A DNA stretch of 64,000 nucleotides from Arthrobacter sp. MMS18-M83. GTDB lineage: Bacteria; Actinomycetota; Actinomycetes; Actinomycetales; Micrococcaceae. The position numbers and the translations under genes were made by a program. The stretch lies in NCBI RefSeq assembly GCF_026683955.1, contig NZ_CP113343.1:744001-808000 (forward strand), in the 5' to 3' direction. The notes beneath the pieces were generated by a model. That model saw only the letters and a program-made list of their open reading frames with translations. It did not search any database and was not told the DNA's origin. This document shows, one piece after another, positions 34,466 to 41,817 of this stretch (its first letter is position 1; every line of letters begins with the position of its first letter).

Positions 34466-35890
34466 ATGACAACAGCAGCACAGCAAGCTACACGGAGGCA
34501 GCCAGCGCACATGAGCCGCAGCGAACCAGGAACAACCAGAACTGCTGCCGATCCCTATACCCTGCACCACGGGAGTACGGCATTCCAGGTGTTGCGATAT
34601 GAGTTGGATCTGGACTACAGCTTGGGCAGCAACAGGCTCAACGGCCGCGCGACGCTTCGTTGCATGGCGCTCGAAGACACAGACTCCGTAGTCCTGGATC
34701 TGGTGGGGTTGAAAGCTTCCAAGATCATCGTGGACGGCAAGAAGGTGCCGAAGTTCAGCCCTCGCGGCGAGCACGTTGTTGTCACCGTAAAGGACCGGTT
34801 GCGGGCCGGCCAGGCCTTCACTGTCGAACTCCGCTACGACGGCAATCCGAAGCCGCGCCGGGGCCTGTGGGGCGAAGTCGGTTGGGAGGAGCTCGACGAC
34901 GGCGTCTTGGTTGCGGGCCAGCCGAACGGTGCCGCTTCCTGGTTCCCCTGCAACGACCACCCGCGGCACAAGTCCAGCTACTTGATCAGCATCACCACCG
35001 ACGACAACTATCGCGCCATCTGCAACGGCCGCCTCGTCTCGCACAGCCGGAAGTCAAGCCGTGAGACCTGGGTTTATGAACAGAGCGAACCGATGGCCAG
35101 CTATCTCGCCACGGTTCAGATCGGCCGCTACCGGCTCCACCGGCTGAGCCCCTCACTCAACAAGGCCGACGCAGGAACGGCCCACCACGCCGACGGGGCG
35201 AGGCACACTCCAGTGCCCCAGTTTGTCGCCGTCTCCTCCGGCTTGTTGTCCGAGGCCAAAGAAGGCCTGGCAAGGCAAACCGACATGATGCGGACGTTTG
35301 TGGAGTGTTTCGGTCCGTATCCCTTTGCGGAATACACGGCCGTGGTCACCGACGATGAACTCGAAATCCCCCTTGAGGCACAGACGCTCTCCATCTTCGG
35401 CCGCAACCACATGGAGCAATCGTGGGAGGCGCAGCGCCTGATCGCCCACGAGCTGTCCCACCAATGGTTCGGCAACTCGCTCACCGCGAGCAGTTGGCGG
35501 GATATCTGGCTGCACGAGGGCTTCGCCTGCTATGCCGAATGGATCTGGTCCGAAGAAGCCGGCGTCATGTCCCTAACCAACCGAACGAGGGCTGCGTGGC
35601 GAAAGCTCGACGCCGGCACGCAGGATCTGGTGATCGGCGACCCCGGGCCGGAGCGAATGTTCGATGACCGCGTCTACAAGCGCGGGGCCTTGGCCCTTCA
35701 CGCCATTCGTCGTGCATGCGGTGACACGGCGTTCTTCGGTTTGTTGCGGCATTGGACCGAGACCAAGCGCCATGGCTCGGTCTCCACGGCGGAATTCATC
35801 GTCACGGCCAACGCCTACGTTCCGGGGCTCGACGCCGCCAGCGTGCTGGAGCCCTGGCTGTACCAGGCAAGGCTCCCCGCTTTCAGCTAA
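34466..35890 (+). CDS. M1-family zinc aminopeptidase linked to pls
   Basis: The protein has 474 residues. The zinc motif HELSH (328-332) with the third ligand Glu351 (WLHEGF) gives exactly HExxH-x18-E of peptidase family M1. The N-terminal ~190 residues are the M1 saddle-like beta domain. The usual GAMEN is replaced by PLEAQT, with Glu304 as likely N-terminus binder. The C-terminal M1 helical domain is absent, so the enzyme is shorter than PepN. No signal peptide or membrane helix is evident. It lies 38 nt after pls, surely in one operon. Epsilon-poly-lysine producers have M1-type degrading enzymes, so trimming or self-protection is likely (inference). A second Met at 34511 could be the start. 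Confidence 0.87.
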   Translation: MTTAAQQATRRQPAHMSRSEPGTTRTAADPYTLHHGSTAFQVLRYELDLDYSLGSNRLNGRATLRCMALEDTDSVVLDLVGLKASKIIVDGKKVPKFSPRGEHVVVTVKDRLRAGQAFTVELRYDGNPKPRRGLWGEVGWEELDDGVLVAGQPNGAASWFPCNDHPRHKSSYLISITTDDNYRAICNGRLVSHSRKSSRETWVYEQSEPMASYLATVQIGRYRLHRLSPSLNKADAGTAHHADGARHTPVPQFVAVSSGLLSEAKEGLARQTDMMRTFVECFGPYPFAEYTAVVTDDELEIPLEAQTLSIFGRNHMEQSWEAQRLIAHELSHQWFGNSLTASSWRDIWLHEGFACYAEWIWSEEAGVMSLTNRTRAAWRKLDAGTQDLVIGDPGPERMFDDRVYKRGALALHAIRRACGDTAFFGLLRHWTETKRHGSVSTAEFIVTANAYVPGLDAASVLEPWLYQARLPAFS

Positions 35891-35903
35891 TGCACCGGTC
35901 CAG

Positions 35904-36503
35904 CTAAGGGGCTGTCAGCGCGACGGCACCAGCCAGTCCGGCCGGAAGATCCTGGCCGTCAGCGCTGGCCGGGAGTTCGACGTCCCATAGCCCTGGCCTT
36001 TCCAGTACGTCGAGGGAATTCGGGTCCACCCTGAGCCCAACACCCGCCATCTTCAACCAGGCCTCCTTGCGAGCCCATAGTCGCGCCCGCTCCAGCGCAC
36101 GGTGGCCGGCGTCCAGGGCATCGAGGTGGCGACGCTCGCGCGGGGTCAGCGCGACGCCGTCGAAGCCGGCGAACTCCGTGCCTGCCGCGCTTTCCAGATC
36201 GGCTCCCAGCCGGAGCCCGGGTTCGGGATGTACGACGGCGGCAAACAGCACCCAGCCCGACGCCCGCGAGGCGCTGAGCACTAGGGGTGCGGGGCCGCCG
36301 TCGAGCAGGTATCCGGGCCGGCCATGCACAATGTGCGGACCGGACCCACAGTCCGGGCACTCATAGGCCGCCCGGAGTTTCGAGGCCGGGAGACCCAGAA
36401 GGGTTGCGGCAAAGTTCTGCTGGGCCACCCTGGACGCCAGGAATTCCGAGCGTAAGAGCGGGGCCATGGCGTTTCCGCGAAGGATCTCGGCCGGAGACAG
36501 CAA
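35904..36503 (-). CDS. 4'-phosphopantetheinyl transferase (Sfp type)
   Basis: At least 199 residues are present. Signatures are LRLGADLESA (Mg-binding Asp and Glu) and LWARKEAWLKMAGVGLRVDP, matching the W-x-x-KEA-x-x-K motif. It should load phosphopantetheine on Ser553 of the neighbouring synthetase. The TTG at 36503 is the first standard start codon. However, the open frame upstream reads like protein (AVHIQPLGPAQSAAIAQIAA) back to a CTG at 36599 that overlaps the pheT stop as CTGA, with GGAG 10 nt before it. The true N-terminus may therefore be about 32 residues longer. It converges with the M1 gene, 13 bp apart. Confidence 0.85.
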   Translation of the reverse strand: MLSPAEILRGNAMAPLLRSEFLASRVAQQNFAATLLGLPASKLRAAYECPDCGSGPHIVHGRPGYLLDGGPAPLVLSASRASGWVLFAAVVHPEPGLRLGADLESAAGTEFAGFDGVALTPRERRHLDALDAGHRALERARLWARKEAWLKMAGVGLRVDPNSLDVLERPGLWDVELPASADGQDLPAGLAGAVALTAP

Positions 36504-36595
36504 ATCCGCCGCTATCTGCGCGATGGCGGCGGACTGCGCGGGTCCGAGGGGCTGGATGTGAACAGCCAGCCCCTCGATACCGGTGTTGATGCGGG

Positions 36596-39145
36596 TCAGC
36601 GCTGGACTGCTCCGAATCGCTCTGCGGCGACGGCGACGGCGGCCTCACGGGCCTCCGATGCCTCATCGGCCGTCAGCGTGCGGTCGGTTGCACGGAATCG
36701 CAACCCGAAGGCGAGCGACTTCTTGCCGTCCTCGATGCCCTGGCCGGCGTAGACATCGAACAAGGCGACGTCCTCGAGGAGTTCCCCGGCCCCTTCGCGG
36801 AGGGCAGCCAAGACGGCGTCCGCCGGAACGTCCCGCGGTACCACAAGGGCAACATCCTGCGTGGCCACCGGGAACCCGGAAATGTGCTTGGCAACAATAA
36901 CGTCCGGAGCCGCGTCGAAGATCGCGTCCGCGTTGAGCTCGAGCGCCACGGAGCGGGCCGGCATGTCATGGGCAGCGAGCAGTTTCGGGTGTAGTTCGCC
37001 CGCGTAACCCACGACGTCGCCCGAGCGGAGCGCCAACTGTGCAGCACGGCCCGGATGGAACGCCTGGTGGCTGCCTTGGCTGACCACGAGCTCCACACCG
37101 AGGACGTCGCCTATGAGCCGGGCGACATCGAGGGCGTCCGCCCAGTCCCATGCACGCGGCGCGTGGGCCGCGGCAGCGGGGGAATCATGGCCCGTCAAAA
37201 CAGCGGCGATGTGCAGCGGCTGGTCCGGGACGCCGTCGTACAGTCCGTCAAGTACTTCCTCGGACGGCTTGACACCCAGCGGAGGGATGGACGCAGTGCC
37301 CAGCTGCCCGTCGGGAAGGAACACCGAGCCGGCCTCGAAGAGGGCAAGGTCGCGGAACCCACGGGAATGGTTGCGGCGGGCAACCTCGATCAGGCCGGGA
37401 AGAACGGAGGTACGCAGGTAGCCGTGTTCCTCGCTGATCGGGTTGGCCAGTTTGAGGGCGGCTCGTGCCGCGCCTTCCTCAGCGACACCAAAGGTGTCAT
37501 TGGACGACTTGGAGACGAACGGATACGAGAGGACCTCTGTCAGGCCGGAATCTGCGAGGGCCTGGACCATCCGGCGCTTTTGCTGTTGGGTCCGGGTCAA
37601 GCCGCGGCCCGGTGGGGCCACGGGCAGGGTGGCCGGGATGTTGTCGTAGCCCACCAGCCTTGCAATTTCCTCGGAGAGGTCTTCTTTGGTTTCCAGGTCA
37701 TTGCGCCAGCTCGGTGCCGTGACCACATAGGAGCCGCTCACGTCGCCCTTCAGGACGATGGCTCCCAGGTCCTTGAGGGAACCGGTGATCTGTTCTTCCG
37801 TGAAGTCGATACCAATCCGGGAGGCCGCGTAGCCAGCCGGCAACTCGATGGTCACAGCGTCGGGCGCGGTCCCGACGTCGGTCCCGGCTTCGTCAGCGGT
37901 GCCCCCTGCCAGCTCCACGAGGAGGTCAACGACGCGTTGGCCGGCAATGTTGGCAACCTGCCAATCCACGCCACGCTCGAAGCGCTTGGACGCCTCTGAC
38001 GGCAGCTTGTGACGGCGACGGGACCGTGCGATCGAGACCTCATCGAAGTGCGCAGCTTCGACCAGGATGTTGGTGGTTGAATCGGAGACCTCCGTGTTGG
38101 CTCCGCCCATGACGCCGGCGATGCCGATTGCCCCGGAGCGGTCGGTGATCAGGAGGTCCTCGACGTCGAGCGCACGCACTTTGCCGTCAAGGGTGGTGAT
38201 CTTCTCCCCTGCCACGGCGCGGCGGACCACGATGTCACCCGAGAGCTTGTCGAGGTCGTAGCAGTGGTTCGGCTGGCCGAGCTCGAGCATCGCGTAGTTG
38301 GAAATGTCCACGGGCAGCGAAATGGAGCGGATGCCGGCCAAACGCAGCCGGGAAACCATCCACGGCGGGGTGGGGCGGGTGGCGTCGACTCCGCGGACCG
38401 TGCGGGCCACAAAGCGGTCGCAACCGGGCTTTCCGTAAATCGGAGCGTCGTCGTTGAGCTTGACGCCATAGCCGCCGGAGAGTGCCGCAGGGGCATTGAC
38501 CTTGGCGGCCGGATCCGTGAAGACAGTTCCGGTGGCGTGGGCATATTCGCGGGCGACGCCACGGATCGAGAACGCATAGCCGCGGTCCGGGGTGACGTTG
38601 ATTTCGGCGGCTTCGTCGTAGAGGCCCAGCAACGTCATGGCGTCAGTGCCGACCTCGGGATCCAGGCCGATGCGGGAGAGCACCAAGATGCCGTCGTGGT
38701 CCTCGCCGATGCCGAGTTCGCGTACCGAGGCGATCATGCCGGCGGACAGGTGCCCGTAGGTCTTGCGTGCGGAAATGTGGAAGTCCCCCGGCAGTACGGC
38801 GCCCGGAAGGGTAACAACTACCTTGTCTCCCTCGACGAAGTTGTGGGCACCGCAAATGATGCCCTGCACGCCGGAGGGGTCGATGCCCTCACCGGTGAGA
38901 ATCTGCTCCTGCCCCTCGGGGACCACGCGGACCTGGCACCAATTGATGGTCTTGCCGTTGCTCTGCGGTTCCTTGACCAGGCTCAGGACCTGGCCCACCA
39001 CGATGGGACCCTTGAGTTCGTCCGTGGGACGGTGGACGGCTTCTTCTTCAAAACCGACCTTGACGAGTTCCGCCATGACGTCTTCGGCCGTGGCGTCGGC
39101 CGGAACCTGCGCGAATTCGCGCAGCCAGGAAAGTGGGATACGCAC
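36596..39145 (-). CDS. pheT: Phenylalanyl-tRNA synthetase beta subunit
   Basis: The protein has 849 residues from a GTG start (MRIPLSWLREFAQVPADATA). Domains in order are: an EMAP-like OB tRNA-binding domain (~45-155, VGQVLSLVKEPQSNGKTINW), the B3/B4 editing region, B5 (SRIGIDFTEEQITGSLKDLG), the catalytic-like core (RTSVLPGLIEVARRNHSRGF) and a C-terminal ferredoxin-fold anticodon-binding domain ending at VAAERFGAVQR. It pairs with PheS as an alpha2beta2 enzyme. It starts 2 nt after pheS. An in-frame ORF to 39376 overlaps pheS and is rejected. Confidence 0.97.
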   Translation of the reverse strand: MRIPLSWLREFAQVPADATAEDVMAELVKVGFEEEAVHRPTDELKGPIVVGQVLSLVKEPQSNGKTINWCQVRVVPEGQEQILTGEGIDPSGVQGIICGAHNFVEGDKVVVTLPGAVLPGDFHISARKTYGHLSAGMIASVRELGIGEDHDGILVLSRIGLDPEVGTDAMTLLGLYDEAAEINVTPDRGYAFSIRGVAREYAHATGTVFTDPAAKVNAPAALSGGYGVKLNDDAPIYGKPGCDRFVARTVRGVDATRPTPPWMVSRLRLAGIRSISLPVDISNYAMLELGQPNHCYDLDKLSGDIVVRRAVAGEKITTLDGKVRALDVEDLLITDRSGAIGIAGVMGGANTEVSDSTTNILVEAAHFDEVSIARSRRRHKLPSEASKRFERGVDWQVANIAGQRVVDLLVELAGGTADEAGTDVGTAPDAVTIELPAGYAASRIGIDFTEEQITGSLKDLGAIVLKGDVSGSYVVTAPSWRNDLETKEDLSEEIARLVGYDNIPATLPVAPPGRGLTRTQQQKRRMVQALADSGLTEVLSYPFVSKSSNDTFGVAEEGAARAALKLANPISEEHGYLRTSVLPGLIEVARRNHSRGFRDLALFEAGSVFLPDGQLGTASIPPLGVKPSEEVLDGLYDGVPDQPLHIAAVLTGHDSPAAAAHAPRAWDWADALDVARLIGDVLGVELVVSQGSHQAFHPGRAAQLALRSGDVVGYAGELHPKLLAAHDMPARSVALELNADAIFDAAPDVIVAKHISGFPVATQDVALVVPRDVPADAVLAALREGAGELLEDVALFDVYAGQGIEDGKKSLAFGLRFRATDRTLTADEASEAREAAVAVAAERFGAVQR

Positions 39146-39147
39146 TG

Positions 39148-40209
39148 TTAGATCTCCATCCCGAAGTGCTCGCTGAAACGTACATCGCCTTCGATCATGT
39201 CGCGCATGTCGCCGACCTCGTTGCGGAACATGAGCGTACGCTCGATGCCCATGCCGAAGGCAAAACCTGAATACTCGTCCGGGTCGATGCCCGCAGCGCG
39301 CAGGACGTTGGGATTGACCATGCCGCAGCCGCCCCATTCGATCCAACGGGGGCCGCCCTTGGCGCCGGGATGCCAAATGTCCAGCTCCGCCGACGGCTCC
39401 GTGAACGGGAAGTAGTTGGGCCGCAGGCGAATTTGCGCCTCGTCACCGAACATTTGCCGTGCGAAGTGCTCCAAAGTGCCGCGGAGGTCCGCCATGCTCA
39501 GTTTCTTGTCGATGGCCAGGCCCTCGAACTGATGGAACACGGGCGTGTGGGTGGCATCGAGTTCGTCGGTGCGGAATACCTTGCCCGGGCACAGCACGTA
39601 GATGGGCACGTCGCGCTCCAGCATGGAACGGACTTGCACCGGGGAGGTGTGCGTGCGCATGAGCAGGTGCGCCTCGGGAGGTTCAACGAAGAAGGTGTCC
39701 TGCATTTCGCGGGCAGGGTGGTCCGGCTTGAAGTTGAGGGCGTCGAAGTTGAACCACTCGGATTCAACCTCCGGGCCTTCGGCGATTTCCCAGCCCATGC
39801 CGACGAAAATGTCCGCCACGCGATCCTGAAGCGTGGACAGGGGGTGGCGGGCACCGGCGCGGCGTCGCCTCGGTGCTGCCGTGACGTCGACGGTTTCCTC
39901 CACGAGGATACGGGCGTCGTTTTCGGCTTCGAGCACAGCGGTCCGTGCTGCGAGCGCCTGGTTGACGCGGCCGCGCGAGGAGCCCATGAGCTTGCCCGCA
40001 GCGGCCTTCTGCTCCTTGGCCAGACCACCGATTTCACGGTTGGCAAGGCTCAAAGGCGACTTCTCGCCGGTGTGCGCCAAGCGGACGGCCTTGAGTTCTT
40101 CGAGGGAGGATGCAGCGGCAATCGCGGCGACTGCTTCCTCAACGGCAGCGGTGATGGCGGCTTCATCCAGAGGGTTCGGGATGGCAGCGCCCGGCAAAGT
40201 GTCAGTCAT
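39148..40209 (-). CDS. pheS: Phenylalanyl-tRNA synthetase alpha subunit
   Basis: The protein has 353 residues. It has an N-terminal coiled coil, then the class II catalytic core with motif 1, motif 2 (GKVFRTDELDATHTPVFHQF) and motif 3 (GFAFGMGIERTLMFRNEVGD). The Phe pocket includes FTEPSAELDIWHPGAKGG. The ATG overlaps the stop of a 17-codon upstream ORF (ATGA). A leader with a CGCCGGA hairpin (40281-40298) and a TAGACT -10 candidate (40312-40317) lies upstream. Confidence 0.97.
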   Translation of the reverse strand: MTDTLPGAAIPNPLDEAAITAAVEEAVAAIAAASSLEELKAVRLAHTGEKSPLSLANREIGGLAKEQKAAAGKLMGSSRGRVNQALAARTAVLEAENDARILVEETVDVTAAPRRRRAGARHPLSTLQDRVADIFVGMGWEIAEGPEVESEWFNFDALNFKPDHPAREMQDTFFVEPPEAHLLMRTHTSPVQVRSMLERDVPIYVLCPGKVFRTDELDATHTPVFHQFEGLAIDKKLSMADLRGTLEHFARQMFGDEAQIRLRPNYFPFTEPSAELDIWHPGAKGGPRWIEWGGCGMVNPNVLRAAGIDPDEYSGFAFGMGIERTLMFRNEVGDMRDMIEGDVRFSEHFGMEI

Positions 40210-40259
40210 CTACTGTTCTTAGCTACGAGTCGGAAATGGTCTTCACCCGGCGGGGCCAT
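40206..40259 (-). CDS. Putative 17-residue upstream ORF of pheS
   Basis: An ATG at 40259 opens a short frame, MAPPGEDHFRLVAKNSR, whose TGA overlaps the pheS ATG. Such overlap favours translational coupling. It holds only one Phe codon, so classic Phe attenuation is unlikely. It is not recognised from any family. It could be a chance ORF. Confidence 0.35.
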   Translation of the reverse strand: MAPPGEDHFRLVAKNSR

Positions 40260-40382
40260 GGCAAAGGCAGGAGCAATGCTCGCCGGAAGCGTCCGGCGGG
40301 CACTAACTCCCAGTCTAGTTGAAGGCTTCGGCCCGGATTTAACCCGTGACGCCGTCCGGACGCCCGGGACTAGCATGGCCTC

Positions 40383-41039
40383 ATGACACCGGTCCGCACC
40401 ATAACTGTCACCGGGGAGGGAACGGCCGAAGCCGTTCCCGACCTTCTCACGCTGACGCTCGCCGTCGAGGTCAGGCGTGATGCCGCCGGAGAGGCCTATG
40501 ACGACGCCGGAGAGGTGACCTCGGCGGTGATTGATGCCTTGCGCGGGCACGGGGTGGCTGAGCGTGACCTGCGGACCAGCGGCCTCAATCTGCGGGCGGA
40601 GCTCGTCTGGGCCGAAAACCAGGGACAAAAGGTCACTGGATATGTTGCTTCAACCACCTTGGTTGCCCGGGTCAGCCCGCCGTCTGCGGCCCCCGTCGCC
40701 ATATCCGCAGCCGTCGCTGCCGGTGGCGACAGCCTCCGCATCAATGGGATCGAACAAGGATTCACGGATTCGTCGGCCGTCGCAGCGCAGGCGCAGGAGG
40801 CCGCGTGGCGGGAGGCCGAGGCGAAAGCCACCCGGTTTGCCGCACTCGCCGGCGCCCGGCTAGGTCAGGTCTTGTCCATCGATCAGCGGCCAGAGCGTGG
40901 GTTGCCCGTGCCGATGGCGGGTGACATTAAGCGCGCCGTTGCCGCCCAGGGCGTGGCCATCGAAACAGGAACCGTGGCAGTTTCGGCAAGCGTGGTGGTG
41001 CAGTGGGAGCTGGAGTCTCCGGAGCGCAGCGCCGGCTGA
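40383..41039 (+). CDS. SIMPL-domain (DUF541) protein
   Basis: The protein has 218 residues with the start RTITVTGEGTAEAVPDLLTL, characteristic of SIMPL/DUF541 proteins. It also has the mid-region VTGYVASTTLVARV and the C-terminal strand AVSASVVVQWELE. No signal peptide is seen, unlike many family members, so it is probably cytosolic. The family is linked loosely to stress and to oligomeric shells; a function is not assigned. TAGCAT lies 6 nt before the ATG (leaderless pattern). Confidence 0.85.
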   Translation: MTPVRTITVTGEGTAEAVPDLLTLTLAVEVRRDAAGEAYDDAGEVTSAVIDALRGHGVAERDLRTSGLNLRAELVWAENQGQKVTGYVASTTLVARVSPPSAAPVAISAAVAAGGDSLRINGIEQGFTDSSAVAAQAQEAAWREAEAKATRFAALAGARLGQVLSIDQRPERGLPVPMAGDIKRAVAAQGVAIETGTVAVSASVVVQWELESPERSAG

Positions 41040-41067
41040 TCCTGCTCTCCAAGTGGGCGGCGCCAGC

Positions 41068-41718
41068 CTAGTGAACAGTTCCCGCGGAGAGCTTCGCGTC
41101 CACGCGAGTCTCGAGAGCGGTACGCACGACGACGGCGATCCCCTCGCCCATGTCCCGCGCCGCCATGGACGGTGCGGCACTCCCCCGACGCAGTTGGGTT
41201 TCGTCGTAGGGCACGTGGATGAAGCCGCCGCGGGCATGTGCCGCGGTGCCAGCACGTGAGAGTTCGTGCATCAGGGCATAGAACACGTGGTTGCACACAT
41301 AGGTTCCAGCCGTTTGTGAGACCTCCGCGCGGATTCCCGCGATCTGCAAGGCTCGGAGCGCGGACTTCACCGGCAGGGTACTGAAGTACGCCGCAGGACC
41401 TGCCGGAATGACAGGTTCGTCGATGGGCTGGTTTCCCGCATTGTCCGGACTTCTGGCGTCATCGCAATTGATGGCCACCCTCTCCAAGGAAAGTCGATCC
41501 CGGCCGCCGGCAAGCCCGGCGCAGATGACCAGCTCCGGCCGCAGCCGCCCGATGGCCTCCCGCAGAACGGCAGCGGATTCACCGAAAACGCAGGGTAGCT
41601 CGAGCGCCTCCACCTCATGCCCTTCAGCGCGCAAAATTTCCTGCGCCACGAGGACGGCGGTCCACGAAGGATTGCTGGAGTCGCCGCCGAAAGGCTCGAA
41701 TCCTGTCAGCAGAATCAT
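41068..41718 (-). CDS. pcp: Pyroglutamyl-peptidase I
   Basis: The protein has 216 residues, a C15 cysteine peptidase. The N-terminus MILLTGFEPFGGDSSNPSW is diagnostic. Catalytic residues are visible: Glu in SLERVAINCDDAR, Cys in TAGTYVCNHVFYALMH and His in GGFIHVPYDE. It removes N-terminal pyroglutamate from peptides. The ATG at 41718 is preferred to a GTG 9 nt upstream; TAGGGT lies 7 nt before it. Confidence 0.94.
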   Translation of the reverse strand: MILLTGFEPFGGDSSNPSWTAVLVAQEILRAEGHEVEALELPCVFGESAAVLREAIGRLRPELVICAGLAGGRDRLSLERVAINCDDARSPDNAGNQPIDEPVIPAGPAAYFSTLPVKSALRALQIAGIRAEVSQTAGTYVCNHVFYALMHELSRAGTAAHARGGFIHVPYDETQLRRGSAAPSMAARDMGEGIAVVVRTALETRVDAKLSAGTVH

Positions 41719-41781
41719 GAACCCCACCCTAGCAACAGCCGACCCGGCGTCCCGGTCCCAGCTCCGATCTTTCGGCAGACC

Positions 41782-41810
41782 TTGACAATCGTTCGAACAT
41801 ATATTCGAAT
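41782..41810 (+). promoter_or_regulatory. LexA-box-containing promoter of the radical SAM gene
   Basis: The -35 TTGACA (41782-41787), a 17-nt spacer and the -10 TCGAAT (41805-41810) form a good promoter. The palindrome TCGAACATATATTCGA (41793-41808) matches the actinobacterial SOS box TCGAAC-N4-GTTCGA at 11 of 12 fixed positions. It fills the spacer and overlaps the -10. LexA bound there would block transcription until DNA damage. The start codon is 7 nt after the -10, implying a leaderless message. Confidence 0.8.
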
Positions 41811-41817
41811 GGAGGCC

